DNA of 64,000 bases from Lujinxingia sediminis (GTDB lineage Bacteria > Myxococcota_A > Bradymonadia > Bradymonadales > Bradymonadaceae), in NCBI RefSeq assembly GCF_004005565.1, contig NZ_SADD01000014.1, positions 1 to 64,000 of the forward strand, in the 5' to 3' direction. The translations under genes and the position numbers were made by a program. Below, one piece after another: positions 25,495 through 34,737 of the stretch (the stretch's first letter is position 1; each line of letters starts with the position of its first letter). The notes beneath the pieces are model-generated. The model was given only the letters and a program-made list of their open reading frames with translations, ran no database searches and was not told the origin of the DNA.

Positions 25495-25844
25495 TGGTTT
25501 TCTCCTGTTTGCGTAAGCGCCGGTTGACGCAACGAAAACGTCGATACTTCCTCGTCTTCCCGGGGGCGCAGGTGATAGGCCAGACTAACCTGAGAGGAAC
25601 CTAATGATAGGTTCCATGTGTTGAATGATCGCGTCAATCCGCCAGAAGTTAGAGCGAGTTCCTGAGCCATAAGGCCGTCACTTTCGGGCTCGTGAGAAAA
25701 CTCAAGTTTGACCATGTCTACGCGAACGGAACACGTTGTGTCGGCATGCGCGTGATTATTGCCTGACAGCGCGGCAGTGAAAGCCAGGGTGGCGAGGCCG
25801 AAGAAGAAGGGGGCGGCGAGTGTGTCGAGACGCAAAAGGGGCAT
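25491..25844 (-). CDS. Small exported protein
   Basis: A 117-aa protein with an export signal (FFFGLATLAFTAALSGNNHAHA) and a mature domain that looks like a single beta sandwich: CSVRVDMVKLEFSHEPES, LALTSGGLTRSFNTWNLSLG, SSQVSLAYHLRP. One Cys remains after the signal. It is first in a two-gene unit with the lipoprotein at 25144-25494. Function unknown. Confidence 0.65.
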   Translation of the reverse strand: MPLLRLDTLAAPFFFGLATLAFTAALSGNNHAHADTTCSVRVDMVKLEFSHEPESDGLMAQELALTSGGLTRSFNTWNLSLGSSQVSLAYHLRPREDEEVSTFSLRQPALTQTGENQ

Positions 25845-26065
25845 TGGGAGTGCTCCGAGAGGGGGAAGTGTATGAGGGATGAAGTGTGAGGAAAGGAGAA
25901 ACGTGTTTCAAGGCGGTTCATGACGAGTGTTGGATTGATAGAGATACAGGGGAAAGGGGGGATATCAGCGTCGGGAGTCGGGAGATGTGAAGGGATATGC
26001 GGTGAAGTGCGAGGGGTGAACGGTGATCACAATACATTTTGAGTGAACCTGGCGTGATGCTCAGG

Positions 26066-26101
26066 CAACAAAAAAGCCGCCCCGGAGGGGCGGCTTTTTT
26101 G
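26066..26101. terminator. Bidirectional rho-independent terminator
   Basis: AAAAAAGCCGCCCC and GGGGCGGCTTTTTT form a near-perfect 10-bp GC stem with a tiny loop, and A and T tracts on both sides. It lies 21 bp beyond the stop of the leftward 26122-28422 gene. The 25845-26065 stretch to its left shows nothing else. Confidence 0.9.
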
Positions 26102-26121
26102 TTGGGGTGTGAAGTAATTAA

Positions 26122-28422
26122 TTACTCAACACAATCAATGGTCAGACGCCATTCTGGCAAGGTCCGTCCGCTGTTGCTCCAGGTGTACTCAACCTCAAGC
26201 GTCCAGTCTCCCGGGGCGTTTTGGCCAACGAAGACGTCCATCGAGTCGACCGGGGTATGAAGAGTCGGGAAGGTGCGATCAAGTGGCGAGCTGGTTGTCG
26301 AGCTCGGGGTAAAGAGGCGCACGGTCTGAGAGGCGGGAGAGGTCAGCTTCAGGGTCAGCTCATCCTGCCAGGTGCCCTGGTTTGTGGTGACATAGACTTC
26401 GATACTTCCAACCCGCTGGCAGGATTGGGGAACAGTGATGGTTGAGGTTGTGGTGGCGACGATATTATTTTCGCTGGGAGAGTTCACCGCGACGTCGAAT
26501 AGAGACTGCTCGAAGACGGTGGAGACTTCAAACTGGACGGCAGTGTTAGCCGGCACGGTGTCTGCGGGGGTCACTTTCAGCAGGAAGCGTCCCACGGCGA
26601 GCTCGCCAGCACGGAAGAGCGCGGTGTTAACGGCCTCTGTGATGAGAGAGCCATCAGTAGCGATGAGCTCGAAGTCTGCGACGATGTTGCCCTGCAACGC
26701 GATGGTCCAGTTGATCAGCTCGGTGGTTTCGAAGGTGAGGTATGATTGCGTCTCTGCCGGCAGCGCTCGGCTCAGGGTCGGTGCGGCACCGGGAGCGACC
26801 TCGCCAAGGTCAATCGCCGATGCGACTGCGATACCCACGACAACGCCTTCAAGCGCGTCTTCCGACGTGTTTTCAAAGGTGACGGTGACTTCCGTCTCCT
26901 CGAAGGCGAACCATTGCAGTGCGCGCGTTCCGGAGGTTGCGGTGCGGGGGCGCAGCGCGGAGCTTTCGACCAGGGCTTCGCCGCCAGCCGAAATGCTGGC
27001 GGAGAGGTTGGCTTCAGCACCGTTCCACTGGCTGATGGTGATGTATTCACCCGCAGCAAGCGTGATGGTTTCCGTGATGGAGGCTTCGCCGTCGATGGTC
27101 TGGCTGGAGTTGGGCTGCGCGTTGTAGGCCGTGGCCGGACCATCGGAGTAGACGCGATCGACGAGGAGGAAGAAGCTCTCGGCGGGGGCGTTCATGATGA
27201 AGACGCCGCCGTCGATGGTGATGGTTTCAGCCAGGGTCGTGGCGTCCGTCCAAATTTGGACTTCTGCCTGCGCGTCAGACGGAACCTGATTGAGGAAGAA
27301 AACAAACTGATCGCCCTCAGCCACGCCGCTGACCTCGTAGAAGTTCTCGGTCAGATGGCGGACATCACCGCTGATGGCGTCCTGAGGGAACTCCACAGCG
27401 GTCGGCGTCGGCGCATCGATGAGCTCGATGCTGCCGACGTAGCCCCAGTCTTCGCCGCCAGCGGGACCGGCAAGCTCGAGGAGCTGGGCGATGGGACCCA
27501 CGTTGAGGGCGTAGACGCCTTCGTTGGGGATGACGATCTCGCGGCTGAAGTCCAGGCCGGCGCCGGCGTCGCTGGTGCGGCTGAAGGGAGCGGGGGGCTC
27601 TTCGGCTTCCGGGTTGGCGGGTTCGGCGACTTCTTCCATGAAGACGAAGCCGGGCTCGGGCATACCGTTGGCGTGAATGGCCACACGGATCCACTGGCCG
27701 GGGGTGCCGTTGATGAGCAGGGTGTCCAGGTCCTGGACGTACTCACCTTCGCTCAGCTCGGGGGCGTCGATGTTGCCTGTGAAGACGAGGGCTTCGCCGG
27801 AGACGAGGTCGATCGGAGTCTCGCCAGCTTCGTCGAGGTTGAGGGTGGCGGTGGCGGCCAGGTCGGCGACGACGCCTGCGCGAAGGCGACAGGTACCATC
27901 GATCTGGATGGTGCCCGCGCCGCAGCTCAGCAGGGAGGTCGGTACGCAGGTGCGTGTGGCGACATCGAAGCTGGTGCCCTCACCGCAGACCTCGTCGGTG
28001 GGGCGGCAGCGATCCTGGTTGTCGGGCTCGGTGCCATCGCCGCAGATATCGTCGGCGGGGACGCACTGGTTGTTGGCGACGACGGTGCCCTCGGCGCACT
28101 CGACGGCGTCTTCGGGCACGCACTCCCCGTCGACTTCGATGGTGCCTTCGGCGCACTGGATGCCGATGTTCGGCACGCAGCGGCCTTGACCGGCGTCGTA
28201 GGTGGTGTTTTCGCCGCAGATCTCGCCGGTGGGCTCGCATTGGCCTTCATCGTTGAGGATGGAGCCTGCGCCGCAGTTGGATTCGTCGACTTCGCACTGG
28301 CCGTCAACAAGGTACGTGCCGGGGCCGCATTCACGCTGCTCGACCTCGCCACCATCACCACCGCAGGCGATGGCGCTGGCAGCCAGGATGGCGAGCGCGG
28401 AGAGTTTTGTCAGGGTACGCAT
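26122..28422 (-). CDS. Large surface lipoprotein: Cys-repeat N-terminus and P/Homo B-like C-terminus
   Basis: A 766-aa protein. The lipoprotein signal ALAILAASAIAC is followed by eight repeats of about 21 residues with the form C-G-x-G-T-x(6-9)-C-x-P (residues about 30-190), for example CGPGTYLVDGQCE and CAEGTIEVDGECVP. Several beta-sandwich segments of the bacterial pre-peptidase type follow (VFTGNIDA, PGQWIRVAIHANG, YALNVGP). The final about 120 residues (CQRVGSIEVYVTTNQGTW, LTLKLTSPASQTVRLF, VFVGQNAPGDWTLEV, LPEWRLTIDC) match the proprotein-convertase P/Homo B domain. No protease catalytic domain is present. It forms an operon with its longer paralog 88 bp upstream. Confidence 0.85.
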   Translation of the reverse strand: MRTLTKLSALAILAASAIACGGDGGEVEQRECGPGTYLVDGQCEVDESNCGAGSILNDEGQCEPTGEICGENTTYDAGQGRCVPNIGIQCAEGTIEVDGECVPEDAVECAEGTVVANNQCVPADDICGDGTEPDNQDRCRPTDEVCGEGTSFDVATRTCVPTSLLSCGAGTIQIDGTCRLRAGVVADLAATATLNLDEAGETPIDLVSGEALVFTGNIDAPELSEGEYVQDLDTLLINGTPGQWIRVAIHANGMPEPGFVFMEEVAEPANPEAEEPPAPFSRTSDAGAGLDFSREIVIPNEGVYALNVGPIAQLLELAGPAGGEDWGYVGSIELIDAPTPTAVEFPQDAISGDVRHLTENFYEVSGVAEGDQFVFFLNQVPSDAQAEVQIWTDATTLAETITIDGGVFIMNAPAESFFLLVDRVYSDGPATAYNAQPNSSQTIDGEASITETITLAAGEYITISQWNGAEANLSASISAGGEALVESSALRPRTATSGTRALQWFAFEETEVTVTFENTSEDALEGVVVGIAVASAIDLGEVAPGAAPTLSRALPAETQSYLTFETTELINWTIALQGNIVADFELIATDGSLITEAVNTALFRAGELAVGRFLLKVTPADTVPANTAVQFEVSTVFEQSLFDVAVNSPSENNIVATTTSTITVPQSCQRVGSIEVYVTTNQGTWQDELTLKLTSPASQTVRLFTPSSTTSSPLDRTFPTLHTPVDSMDVFVGQNAPGDWTLEVEYTWSNSGRTLPEWRLTIDCVE

Positions 28423-28510
28423 GTATCGAATCTCCCGTGATGATTGGGTCTTTCGTAAGGTTCAGGTGCGCCGCGCCCGGAGGGGGCGCGGCGTCAGGAG
28501 CTGACGTCGA

Positions 28511-31450
28511 TCAGGTGCCGCAGGTCAGGTTGATGCCCCAGCTGTTGAGGGTACCGGCAATTCCGCCGGAGACATCCGCAACGTACAGGGTCCAGTCGCC
28601 CTGACCACTTTCTCCGATAAAGGCGTCCAGAGACTCATTCGGGGTGATATCACCGGGGTAGTTGCCGACGATATCGTCGGAGCTGCCACCCGAGCGGCTG
28701 TGAAGACGCACGGTCGTCCCGGAGGGGGACGTGAGTTCCATCACGACATCACCAATCCAGTTGTGCGAGATATCGACGTCCACCGTGATTTCTGAGACGA
28801 CAACGCATCCAAGTGTAGTGAGGTTTCGCACCGTTCCCGAAGGAGTGTTGTCGACGATCGGGGCATCCGCGGTCTCGGAGACATTGACGGACGGAACGCC
28901 GGTCACTTCGTCGAAGTCGAGATCGAAGGAGTAACCGTCGGCGAGCACGCTGTTAGCGACGACTTCGACAATAATGAGGTCGTTGCTGGCGTAGAGGTCT
29001 TCGAAGTTGATGAGGTTACCGACCTGCTCGCGCAGCGTGTTGCGGCTGGCGCGGGAGAAGACCTTGGTGCTGATGGCCTCGCCCTGAGCGACGGAGAAGG
29101 TCATTGAGATGAGCATCGCGTCGCGTACCCGGAAGAGGTAGTAGTTGCGATCGCCTGCGGCGTAGGCGCCGGTGGTGCCCAGATCGAGGCTTCCCAGGGA
29201 GGCTTCGAAGAAGTCGGCGTCGGTCACACCTTCAAACTCGTAGGTGGGGCGCAGGATGGCGTCTTCGGTTTCGTTGACGAGCTCCACGCGGTACTCGCCG
29301 GGGCCGGGGGCAAGCTCAAGGAACTCGTACTCTCCGCTGGCCTCTGCTTCGAAGATGACGACATCGTCAGGGTTGTAGATGCGGATGGTGGCGCTTTCGC
29401 CTTCGGCGAACTCGGCGCTGCCGCGGATGAGGTCGTAGGTTTCCAGGGTGAAGGGCTCGGAGATGATCTCTTCGGGGACCAGTGCCTGACGTTCGGTGGC
29501 GTTGAGTTCCAGGGTGTAGCCCTGGGTGAGTGCCTCATAGGCGCTGATGGCGAAGATGTAGGAGCCCGGGGTCAGTAGCGTGAACTCGAGGAGTTCGAAG
29601 GTGCCGGTGCCGAAGAACTGATGCGAGACCAGGTTGTCGGAGCCCAGGATGGCGCCGTTGGGGTTTCCGTCGCCGGGATTGTTGTCGTCCTCGATCCACT
29701 CTTCTTCAACCTCATCGTAGATGATGCCGCCGGTGCGCAAGACGCCTTCGAAGCCGACCGGAGCTGCGACATCGATGCGGTAGAACTCAAGGTCGCCCGA
29801 GTCGAGCCGTTCTTCGCGGGAGAAAGAGAAGTTTCCGCCACCGGTGACGTTGATCGGGGTTGGGTCAATGAAGATATTGACGGGCACGAAATCATAAATC
29901 GTCGCCGCCCAGTTATCGTTGGTCATGGCGATGGTGTAGGTACCACCTTCGGCGGCAAAGAAGTACATCTCGGTGTCGTAATAGGTCGTGGGATGATCGA
30001 CCGGGTAGACGTCTTCATAATAGGCGAGCTCTTCGCCGTTTTTGGAGATCGTGAAGATGGTGGAGAAGGAGCTTGGGTTGGACGAGGTGTAGCCCAGGCG
30101 CAGCATCTGGCCAGGCTGAGCGACGACTTCGTATTCGTAGGTGTCATCGACATCGACATCGACCGCGCGCTGGGTGCTGATCGCAAAGGCGGTGGAGGGG
30201 CCGGTCTGGCGCTCCGTATCGAAGAGCAGGAAGATCGGCTGACCGGAGGCGGGGCGCTCGGGCACGAAGGTGTCGCCCTCTTCAAGATCGAAGGACTCGG
30301 TGAACTCGGAGAGGCTGGCCCACTGGTCGACGACGGCCTGCGCGTCGGCGCCGAGCATGTCGATGCTCATGGCCAGGTTGAAGTCCGCGGGGAATTCGAC
30401 CTGGTAGAGGTTCTCGGTGAGCTCGGAGAGGTCGCCGCTGGCGACGGCTTCGATGCCAGGCCAGGGCCTGGGTGCGGGGGCCTCAATGCGGTTGATCTGC
30501 GCGACGTAGGCCCAGGTGCCGTCACCGCTGTTGGCGGTGCCGTTGAGCTCGTTGAGCGCGTTGGCGATCGTCACGGTGTAGTCGCCGTCGGCGGGGAGCG
30601 CGAAGGTGCGCTGCGCGACGTTGGAAATGCCGGAGCTGGTGGCGCGATCGTAGCCGTCATCGTTGGTGATGATGGCCATCGGCGAGGGCAGGCCGCGGGT
30701 GAAGACGGTCAGCTCGAACCAGTCGCCGACTTCGGCGGTGAGGGTGAACTCGTGCTGACCGGCGTCGTCGGCCTCGATGGTGCCGGCGAAGACCAGGCTG
30801 GATTCCAGCGCGGGAATGGTCAGGGCGTTATCGCCGCCTTCGGCGTAGACGACGTCGGCGCTGGACGCGAGGTTGTCGGCGACGGTGTCGACTGAGATGC
30901 AGCGGTTTTCCACCTCGAAGGTGTCGTCGCTGCAGACGACGTTGCCCAGGTCAACGCATTTGCCGAGCGCGACGTCGAAGACGGTGCGGTCGGCGCAGAC
31001 GGTCTCACCGATGAGGGCGCAGCCAGCGTCGGCAAACTCGGTGCCTTCGCCGCAGACCTCTTCGGTGAGCTCGCACTGGCCGTTGGCGAGCACGGTGTCT
31101 TCGCCGCAGGTCAGCGGGTTGTCGACCAGGCAGCGGCCATCGATTTCGATGGTGCCCTCACCGCAGACGATCTCCTCGGGGCCCACGCAGGTGCCCGACT
31201 CGGTGTCGTAGACGGTCTCGTCACCGCAGAGCTCGTCGGTGGGGACGCACTGATCGTTATCGTTGAGGGTGAGGCCTGCGCCGCAGGTGTTCTCGGCGAG
31301 GACGCAGGCGCCTCCGCTGAGTTCCGTGCCGGGGCCACACTCTAAGAGGTCAGGGGTTTCGGCGTTGTCGCCGCCGCAAGCGGCCAGGGCGAGTACCAAA
31401 ATCCCGCTGAGGGGAAGGTTCCAGGGGGTGAGTCGCTTCATCCGATTCAT
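28511..31450 (-). CDS. Very large surface lipoprotein, paralog with P/Homo B-like C-terminus
   Basis: A 979-aa protein. The signal LPLSGILVLALAACGGD (lipobox LAAC) precedes the same Cys-repeat region as its neighbour (CGAGLTLNDNDQCVPTD, CGEGTIEIDGRCL, CSDDTFEVENRC). A series of beta-sandwich units follows, with repeated motifs such as FTLTAEVGDWFELTVFTRG and GDYTVTIANALNEL. The C-terminus is a clear P/Homo B domain (VSEITVDVDISHNWIGDVVM, ELTSPSGTTVRLHSRSGG, ESGQGDWTLYVADV, LNSWGINLTC). P domains are normally attached to subtilisin- or metalloprotease-type enzymes; here they cap a non-catalytic lipoprotein. A role in adhesion or surface-layer interactions is inference. Confidence 0.85.
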   Translation of the reverse strand: MNRMKRLTPWNLPLSGILVLALAACGGDNAETPDLLECGPGTELSGGACVLAENTCGAGLTLNDNDQCVPTDELCGDETVYDTESGTCVGPEEIVCGEGTIEIDGRCLVDNPLTCGEDTVLANGQCELTEEVCGEGTEFADAGCALIGETVCADRTVFDVALGKCVDLGNVVCSDDTFEVENRCISVDTVADNLASSADVVYAEGGDNALTIPALESSLVFAGTIEADDAGQHEFTLTAEVGDWFELTVFTRGLPSPMAIITNDDGYDRATSSGISNVAQRTFALPADGDYTVTIANALNELNGTANSGDGTWAYVAQINRIEAPAPRPWPGIEAVASGDLSELTENLYQVEFPADFNLAMSIDMLGADAQAVVDQWASLSEFTESFDLEEGDTFVPERPASGQPIFLLFDTERQTGPSTAFAISTQRAVDVDVDDTYEYEVVAQPGQMLRLGYTSSNPSSFSTIFTISKNGEELAYYEDVYPVDHPTTYYDTEMYFFAAEGGTYTIAMTNDNWAATIYDFVPVNIFIDPTPINVTGGGNFSFSREERLDSGDLEFYRIDVAAPVGFEGVLRTGGIIYDEVEEEWIEDDNNPGDGNPNGAILGSDNLVSHQFFGTGTFELLEFTLLTPGSYIFAISAYEALTQGYTLELNATERQALVPEEIISEPFTLETYDLIRGSAEFAEGESATIRIYNPDDVVIFEAEASGEYEFLELAPGPGEYRVELVNETEDAILRPTYEFEGVTDADFFEASLGSLDLGTTGAYAAGDRNYYLFRVRDAMLISMTFSVAQGEAISTKVFSRASRNTLREQVGNLINFEDLYASNDLIIVEVVANSVLADGYSFDLDFDEVTGVPSVNVSETADAPIVDNTPSGTVRNLTTLGCVVVSEITVDVDISHNWIGDVVMELTSPSGTTVRLHSRSGGSSDDIVGNYPGDITPNESLDAFIGESGQGDWTLYVADVSGGIAGTLNSWGINLTCGT

Positions 31451-31632
31451 CTCCGACTTTCTGACAAGTCCGATCGTGGGTTCTCGTCGATGGGTTAGCG
31501 CGGTCGGCTCAACGTGTGATGCGCGACCGGCTGGCCTGCAGGCGTTCGGGCACGACAGAGCCAGGGTCTATGGGGACCGTGGGCTAGACGATAGTCAGCA
31601 ACCCCCTGTTGATGCAACCAAATTCTGGATCT

Positions 31633-32529
31633 TCAGGCGGGCGGTGCTTTTTCGGGGGGCGGTGTGGCGGGGGGGCGTGGCGCGCGACGGTTGAGGATGA
31701 GTCCGAGGGCGCGCAGCGCTAATGCGAGCAGGGCGGCGACCAGGGTCTGGCTTGCGCCCACCGACCAGTCGGTGGCCAGCGCGAGCATGTAGCCGAGCAG
31801 GCCGGAGGCGGCGCCGGAGGTTGCGGCGATGATGAAGACCCATTTCAGCCCGACATTTAGCCCGAGCGCGCCGATGGCCGGGAGCACAGTGAGACCGAAG
31901 GTGGGGAGCGCGCCCAGTGCGCGGGTGGAGAGGCCGGTGAGGAGCGCGATGGCGCCGAAGAGGATGGCGTCGAGCCTGCGCACGGGCACGCCCTGGGTGC
32001 GGGCGACCAGGGGATCGAGGCTGGCGAAGACAAAGGCGCGAAAGGCAACGAGCTGGGTGAAGACCACGAGCAGCGTGGCGCCGAGGATGGCGTAGAGATC
32101 GCTTTCGCGCACGAGCACCGCCGAGCCGTGAAGCACCGCTTCGACTTCGTGGAGTTCGTGGGCGATCAGCGGACCCAGCAGCAGGACCAGCGCCGTCGGT
32201 ACGATGAAGGCCACGCCCAATAGCGCATCCCGTCCCAGCGTGGGGCGCTCGCCAAGCCAGACCAGGCCAAAGACAACGAGGGTGGAGAGGAGAATCGCCA
32301 GCGCCGGGGCCAGGAGTTCGGCGAGGAGGCCGGTCAGGCCCAGCTGCGCGCTCAGGTAGAAGGCGATGGTGACGCCCAGGGCCGAGGTCTGGCTGAGTGC
32401 GGCGCTGACGAAGACGATGCGGCGGCTGACCACGTAGACGCCCAGCAGACCCAGGCCAAGGCCTGCGATCATGGCCGTGAGAATGGGGTCGCGGTAGAGG
32501 TCGCCGTAGAGCGCCAGGAATTCAAACAT
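31633..32529 (-). CDS. znuB: Zinc/manganese-type ABC transporter permease
   Basis: A 298-aa ABC-3 family inner-membrane permease with about eight to nine hydrophobic segments, beginning ILTAMIAGLGLGLLGVYVVS and including RIVFVSAALSQTSALGVTIA, the cytoplasmic coupling-loop region, and GVPVRRLDAILFGAIALLTG. A Pro/Ala-rich tail follows the last helix. It is third in a substrate-binding / ATPase / permease operon, 27 bp after the ATPase gene. Family members move Zn2+ or Mn2+; which metal cannot be told from this protein alone. Confidence 0.88.
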   Translation of the reverse strand: MFEFLALYGDLYRDPILTAMIAGLGLGLLGVYVVSRRIVFVSAALSQTSALGVTIAFYLSAQLGLTGLLAELLAPALAILLSTLVVFGLVWLGERPTLGRDALLGVAFIVPTALVLLLGPLIAHELHEVEAVLHGSAVLVRESDLYAILGATLLVVFTQLVAFRAFVFASLDPLVARTQGVPVRRLDAILFGAIALLTGLSTRALGALPTFGLTVLPAIGALGLNVGLKWVFIIAATSGAASGLLGYMLALATDWSVGASQTLVAALLALALRALGLILNRRAPRPPATPPPEKAPPA

Positions 32530-32556
32530 AGGGGTGCCGGCGAAGATCGGAGAGGA

Positions 32557-33345
32557 TCAGTGGGTGTGGTGCGGATCATCGAGACAGTCTTTCAGGCATT
32601 CCTCGATGGCGATGTGGCCGCGGCGGTCGATGCGCATGATGCGGCTTGAGGCGCTGCGCGCAAGGGCGGAGCCGTGGGCGATCATCATGACCGTGACGTC
32701 GAGCTGCTGCTGGATGCCGTGGAGAAGTTCGATGGTGGTTGCTTCGCGCTCCGGATCCATGGATGCGGAGGGCTCGTCGAGGAGCAGAAGTCGGGGCTTT
32801 CCGAGCAGGGCGCGGGCCAGGAGGATGAGCTGTTTCTGACCCTCGGAGAGCTCGCGGAAGAGGTGATCGCAGAGGTGGGCCATGCCCACGACCTCCAGGG
32901 CGTCGAGGAGCTCGTTGCGGCGGGGGCGGATGCGCAGCGCGCTTAAGCCCCGGCCGCGGTGCAGGCCCGTGGCGAGGACGTCGAAGACGGTGGCGGGCAG
33001 CATCGGGTCGAGGGTGCGGGTCTGGGGCACAAAGCGCAGGGCGTCGGCCGGCAGACTCCAGTCGATGCGCCCGCTTACCGGTGGGATCAGCCCGATGAGG
33101 GTTTTGAGCAGGGTGGATTTTCCCACGCCGTTGGGCCCCTCAATGAGCATGAAGGTGCCCTGGTGGAGGTGAAAATCCAGGGGACCGAGCAGGCCCTTGC
33201 CGCCGTAGCCGCAGACCAGCCCCTGCACCTGCAAGAGCGTGGGCTGCCGGGAGATATGATCCTCAGGCAGGCAGGGGGGGATGGGCTCGTGGGGGAGCTC
33301 TGAGGGCTGGTCGAAGTTGGGGCGGAGATCGGTATCGGCGCTCAT
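32557..33345 (-). CDS. znuC: Zinc/manganese-type ABC transporter ATPase
   Basis: About 262 aa from ATG 33345, with GGGAGCG just upstream. Walker A is GPNGVGKST, the Q loop is RFVPQTRTLD, the ABC signature is LSEGQKQ, Walker B is LLLLDEPSA with the following Asp in SMDPE, and the switch His is in MMIAHGS. It drives import through the 31633-32529 permease. The N-terminal about 35 residues before the nucleotide-binding fold are an unusual Pro-rich extension (EPIPPCLPEDHISRQP), and the C-terminus ends in a His/Asp cluster (CLDDPHHTH) that could bind metal. Confidence 0.9.
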   Translation of the reverse strand: MSADTDLRPNFDQPSELPHEPIPPCLPEDHISRQPTLLQVQGLVCGYGGKGLLGPLDFHLHQGTFMLIEGPNGVGKSTLLKTLIGLIPPVSGRIDWSLPADALRFVPQTRTLDPMLPATVFDVLATGLHRGRGLSALRIRPRRNELLDALEVVGMAHLCDHLFRELSEGQKQLILLARALLGKPRLLLLDEPSASMDPEREATTIELLHGIQQQLDVTVMMIAHGSALARSASSRIMRIDRRGHIAIEECLKDCLDDPHHTH

Positions 33346-33392
33346 GCAACGCTCCCGAGCAGAGGTTCGGGGAAGGGGCTCAGGCCGCCACA

Positions 33393-34346
33393 TCAGGGGG
33401 CCAGGGCTGGCTTCAGAGTCTCATAGATGCGCTCGGCCAGCGCTTCGAGGTGCTCGACGTAGCGCTGCCCCTCGGAGGTCTGGGCGGGCAGTCGCAGCAG
33501 CGTGGCGTCGGTGCGCTCGCTGAGCTGCTCGGCGGTGCGCGTGGGATAGTAGTTAAGCTGGAGGATGGCCGGGACATTGCGCTCCTGGATCGTCTCCACC
33601 AGGCGCGCGACGTGGCGGGGGTTGGGCGGGACGCCCGGCTTGGGTTCGATCTGCATCACGTCGGTGAGGCTGAGCCAGCCGGCCACGTAGGTCCAGGATT
33701 TGTGGTAGGTCACGACCTGGCGGCGCTCAGCGGGGAGCTCGCGAAATTGCAGCTCGAAGCGCTGGGCAAGGCGGATGAGGTCGCGGGCCAGATCGCGGCT
33801 GCGCTTTACGTAGGCTTCGGCGTGGGGTGGGTCGAGCTCGGCCAGGTGGCGGCCGAGCGCCAGCGCCACGCGCGCACCCTGGCGCGGATCGGTGGTGTAG
33901 TGGGGGTTACCGCCCGGGTGCACATCGCCCATCGTGCGGTCGACCGGACCGCGCGGAACATCGGCGGCGACGATATGCGCGGAGGCGTCAAAATAACCGG
34001 GCTGGCCGGCCTGAATCTTCGGGTTGCGTGCGCCGGTGATCAGCGTGGGGAGCCAGCCTACCTCCAGGTCCATGCCCACCAGCACGAGCAGGTCGGCGCG
34101 GTGGAGCAGGGGAACGAAGCTGGGGCGAGGATCGACGAAGTGGGGATCGTCGCCGGGACGCACGAGCACCTCGACGGTGCCCTGGTCGCCGAGCACTTCG
34201 GTGGCGATGGCGCCGAGATCGGGAGTGGTGGCAACCACACGAAGTTCTGCGGAGGCCGGGGAGGCCGCCATGATCAGGAGGGTGGCGATGAGGCCGAAGA
34301 GGGCGGTGATGATGGCTGGCTTTCGGCGTTTAAGCGGGTGTGACAT
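33393..34346 (-). CDS. znuA: Zinc/manganese-type ABC substrate-binding protein
   Basis: About 317 aa from ATG 34346, with GGAG upstream; longer in-frame starts lack a ribosome site. The signal ALFGLIATLLIMAASPASA directs it to the periplasm. The cluster A-I (TroA/ZnuA) fold is evident from LRVVATTPDLGAIATEVLG and LVLVGMDLEVGWLPTLI. Likely metal ligands are His in GDDPHFVDPRPS, His in GDVHPGGNPHYTTDP, His in VVTYHKSWTYVAGW and the C-terminal acidic site. There is no long His-rich loop, which is more common in zinc-specific ZnuA, so Mn2+ remains possible. First gene of the operon, behind a Fur-family-type palindrome. Confidence 0.88.
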   Translation of the reverse strand: MSHPLKRRKPAIITALFGLIATLLIMAASPASAELRVVATTPDLGAIATEVLGDQGTVEVLVRPGDDPHFVDPRPSFVPLLHRADLLVLVGMDLEVGWLPTLITGARNPKIQAGQPGYFDASAHIVAADVPRGPVDRTMGDVHPGGNPHYTTDPRQGARVALALGRHLAELDPPHAEAYVKRSRDLARDLIRLAQRFELQFRELPAERRQVVTYHKSWTYVAGWLSLTDVMQIEPKPGVPPNPRHVARLVETIQERNVPAILQLNYYPTRTAEQLSERTDATLLRLPAQTSEGQRYVEHLEALAERIYETLKPALAP

Positions 34347-34440
34347 CGGAGCTCCATCCCGGTGGAGAGGCATCTGGTTAAGCGCGATAGCTCTGGGCGC
34401 GGTGCGTCGGGCGCGGACCCTAACGTTGAACAGCCGTGAA

Positions 34441-34455
34441 TGCAAATGTATTGCA
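34441..34455. promoter_or_regulatory. Candidate Zur/Mur (Fur-family) operator
   Basis: TGCAAATGTATTGCA is a near-perfect 7-1-7 inverted repeat, the topology of Zur boxes (TGaaAATcATTttCA-like) and close to Mur boxes. It lies 95 bp upstream of znuA in the divergent gap toward the riboswitch, where an operator is expected. The regulator itself is not in the window. Confidence 0.45.
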
Positions 34456-34499
34456 ACAACACTCGGAGCGATGCGCCAGGGGCGCGATTGACTTCTGTG

Positions 34500-34737
34500 G
34501 GAGGGCGCTGCGATAGTCCGGCTGAGCGCCTTCTCTTGAGAGATGCGCTTCGTATCAGGGAACCCGGTGCAAATCCGGGACGGTCGCGCCACTGTGTGCA
34601 GCGAGCTGAAGGCCAGGAGCCACTGTTTTTTCGGAGAAGCGTGCTTCTCCGGCGAGATGGGAAGGCGGTCGGAGGCGATGAGGGTCGAGATGTTGACGTC
34701 GACGCTCGGGAGCTGTGAGTCAGGATACCTGAGCACC
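34500..34737 (+). promoter_or_regulatory. Cobalamin (AdoCbl) riboswitch
   Basis: The conserved cobalamin aptamer core is clear: GGGAACCCGGTGCAAATCCG then the B12-box segment CGCGCCACTGTG (about 34558-34596), followed by AAGGCCAGGAGCC. The 3' closing block GAGTCAGGATACCTG ends about 34732. It sits directly before the BtuB-like start codon, so corrinoid binding would repress the receptor and the overlapping propeller gene. The 5' boundary is approximate. Confidence 0.9.

Noticed and set aside
26746-28440. 564-aa frame antisense to the 766-aa lipoprotein, and a 424-aa frame antisense to the 979-aa one
   Set aside because: They are mirror frames of high-GC coding DNA; the sense strands have lipoprotein signals, ribosome sites and recognised domains.
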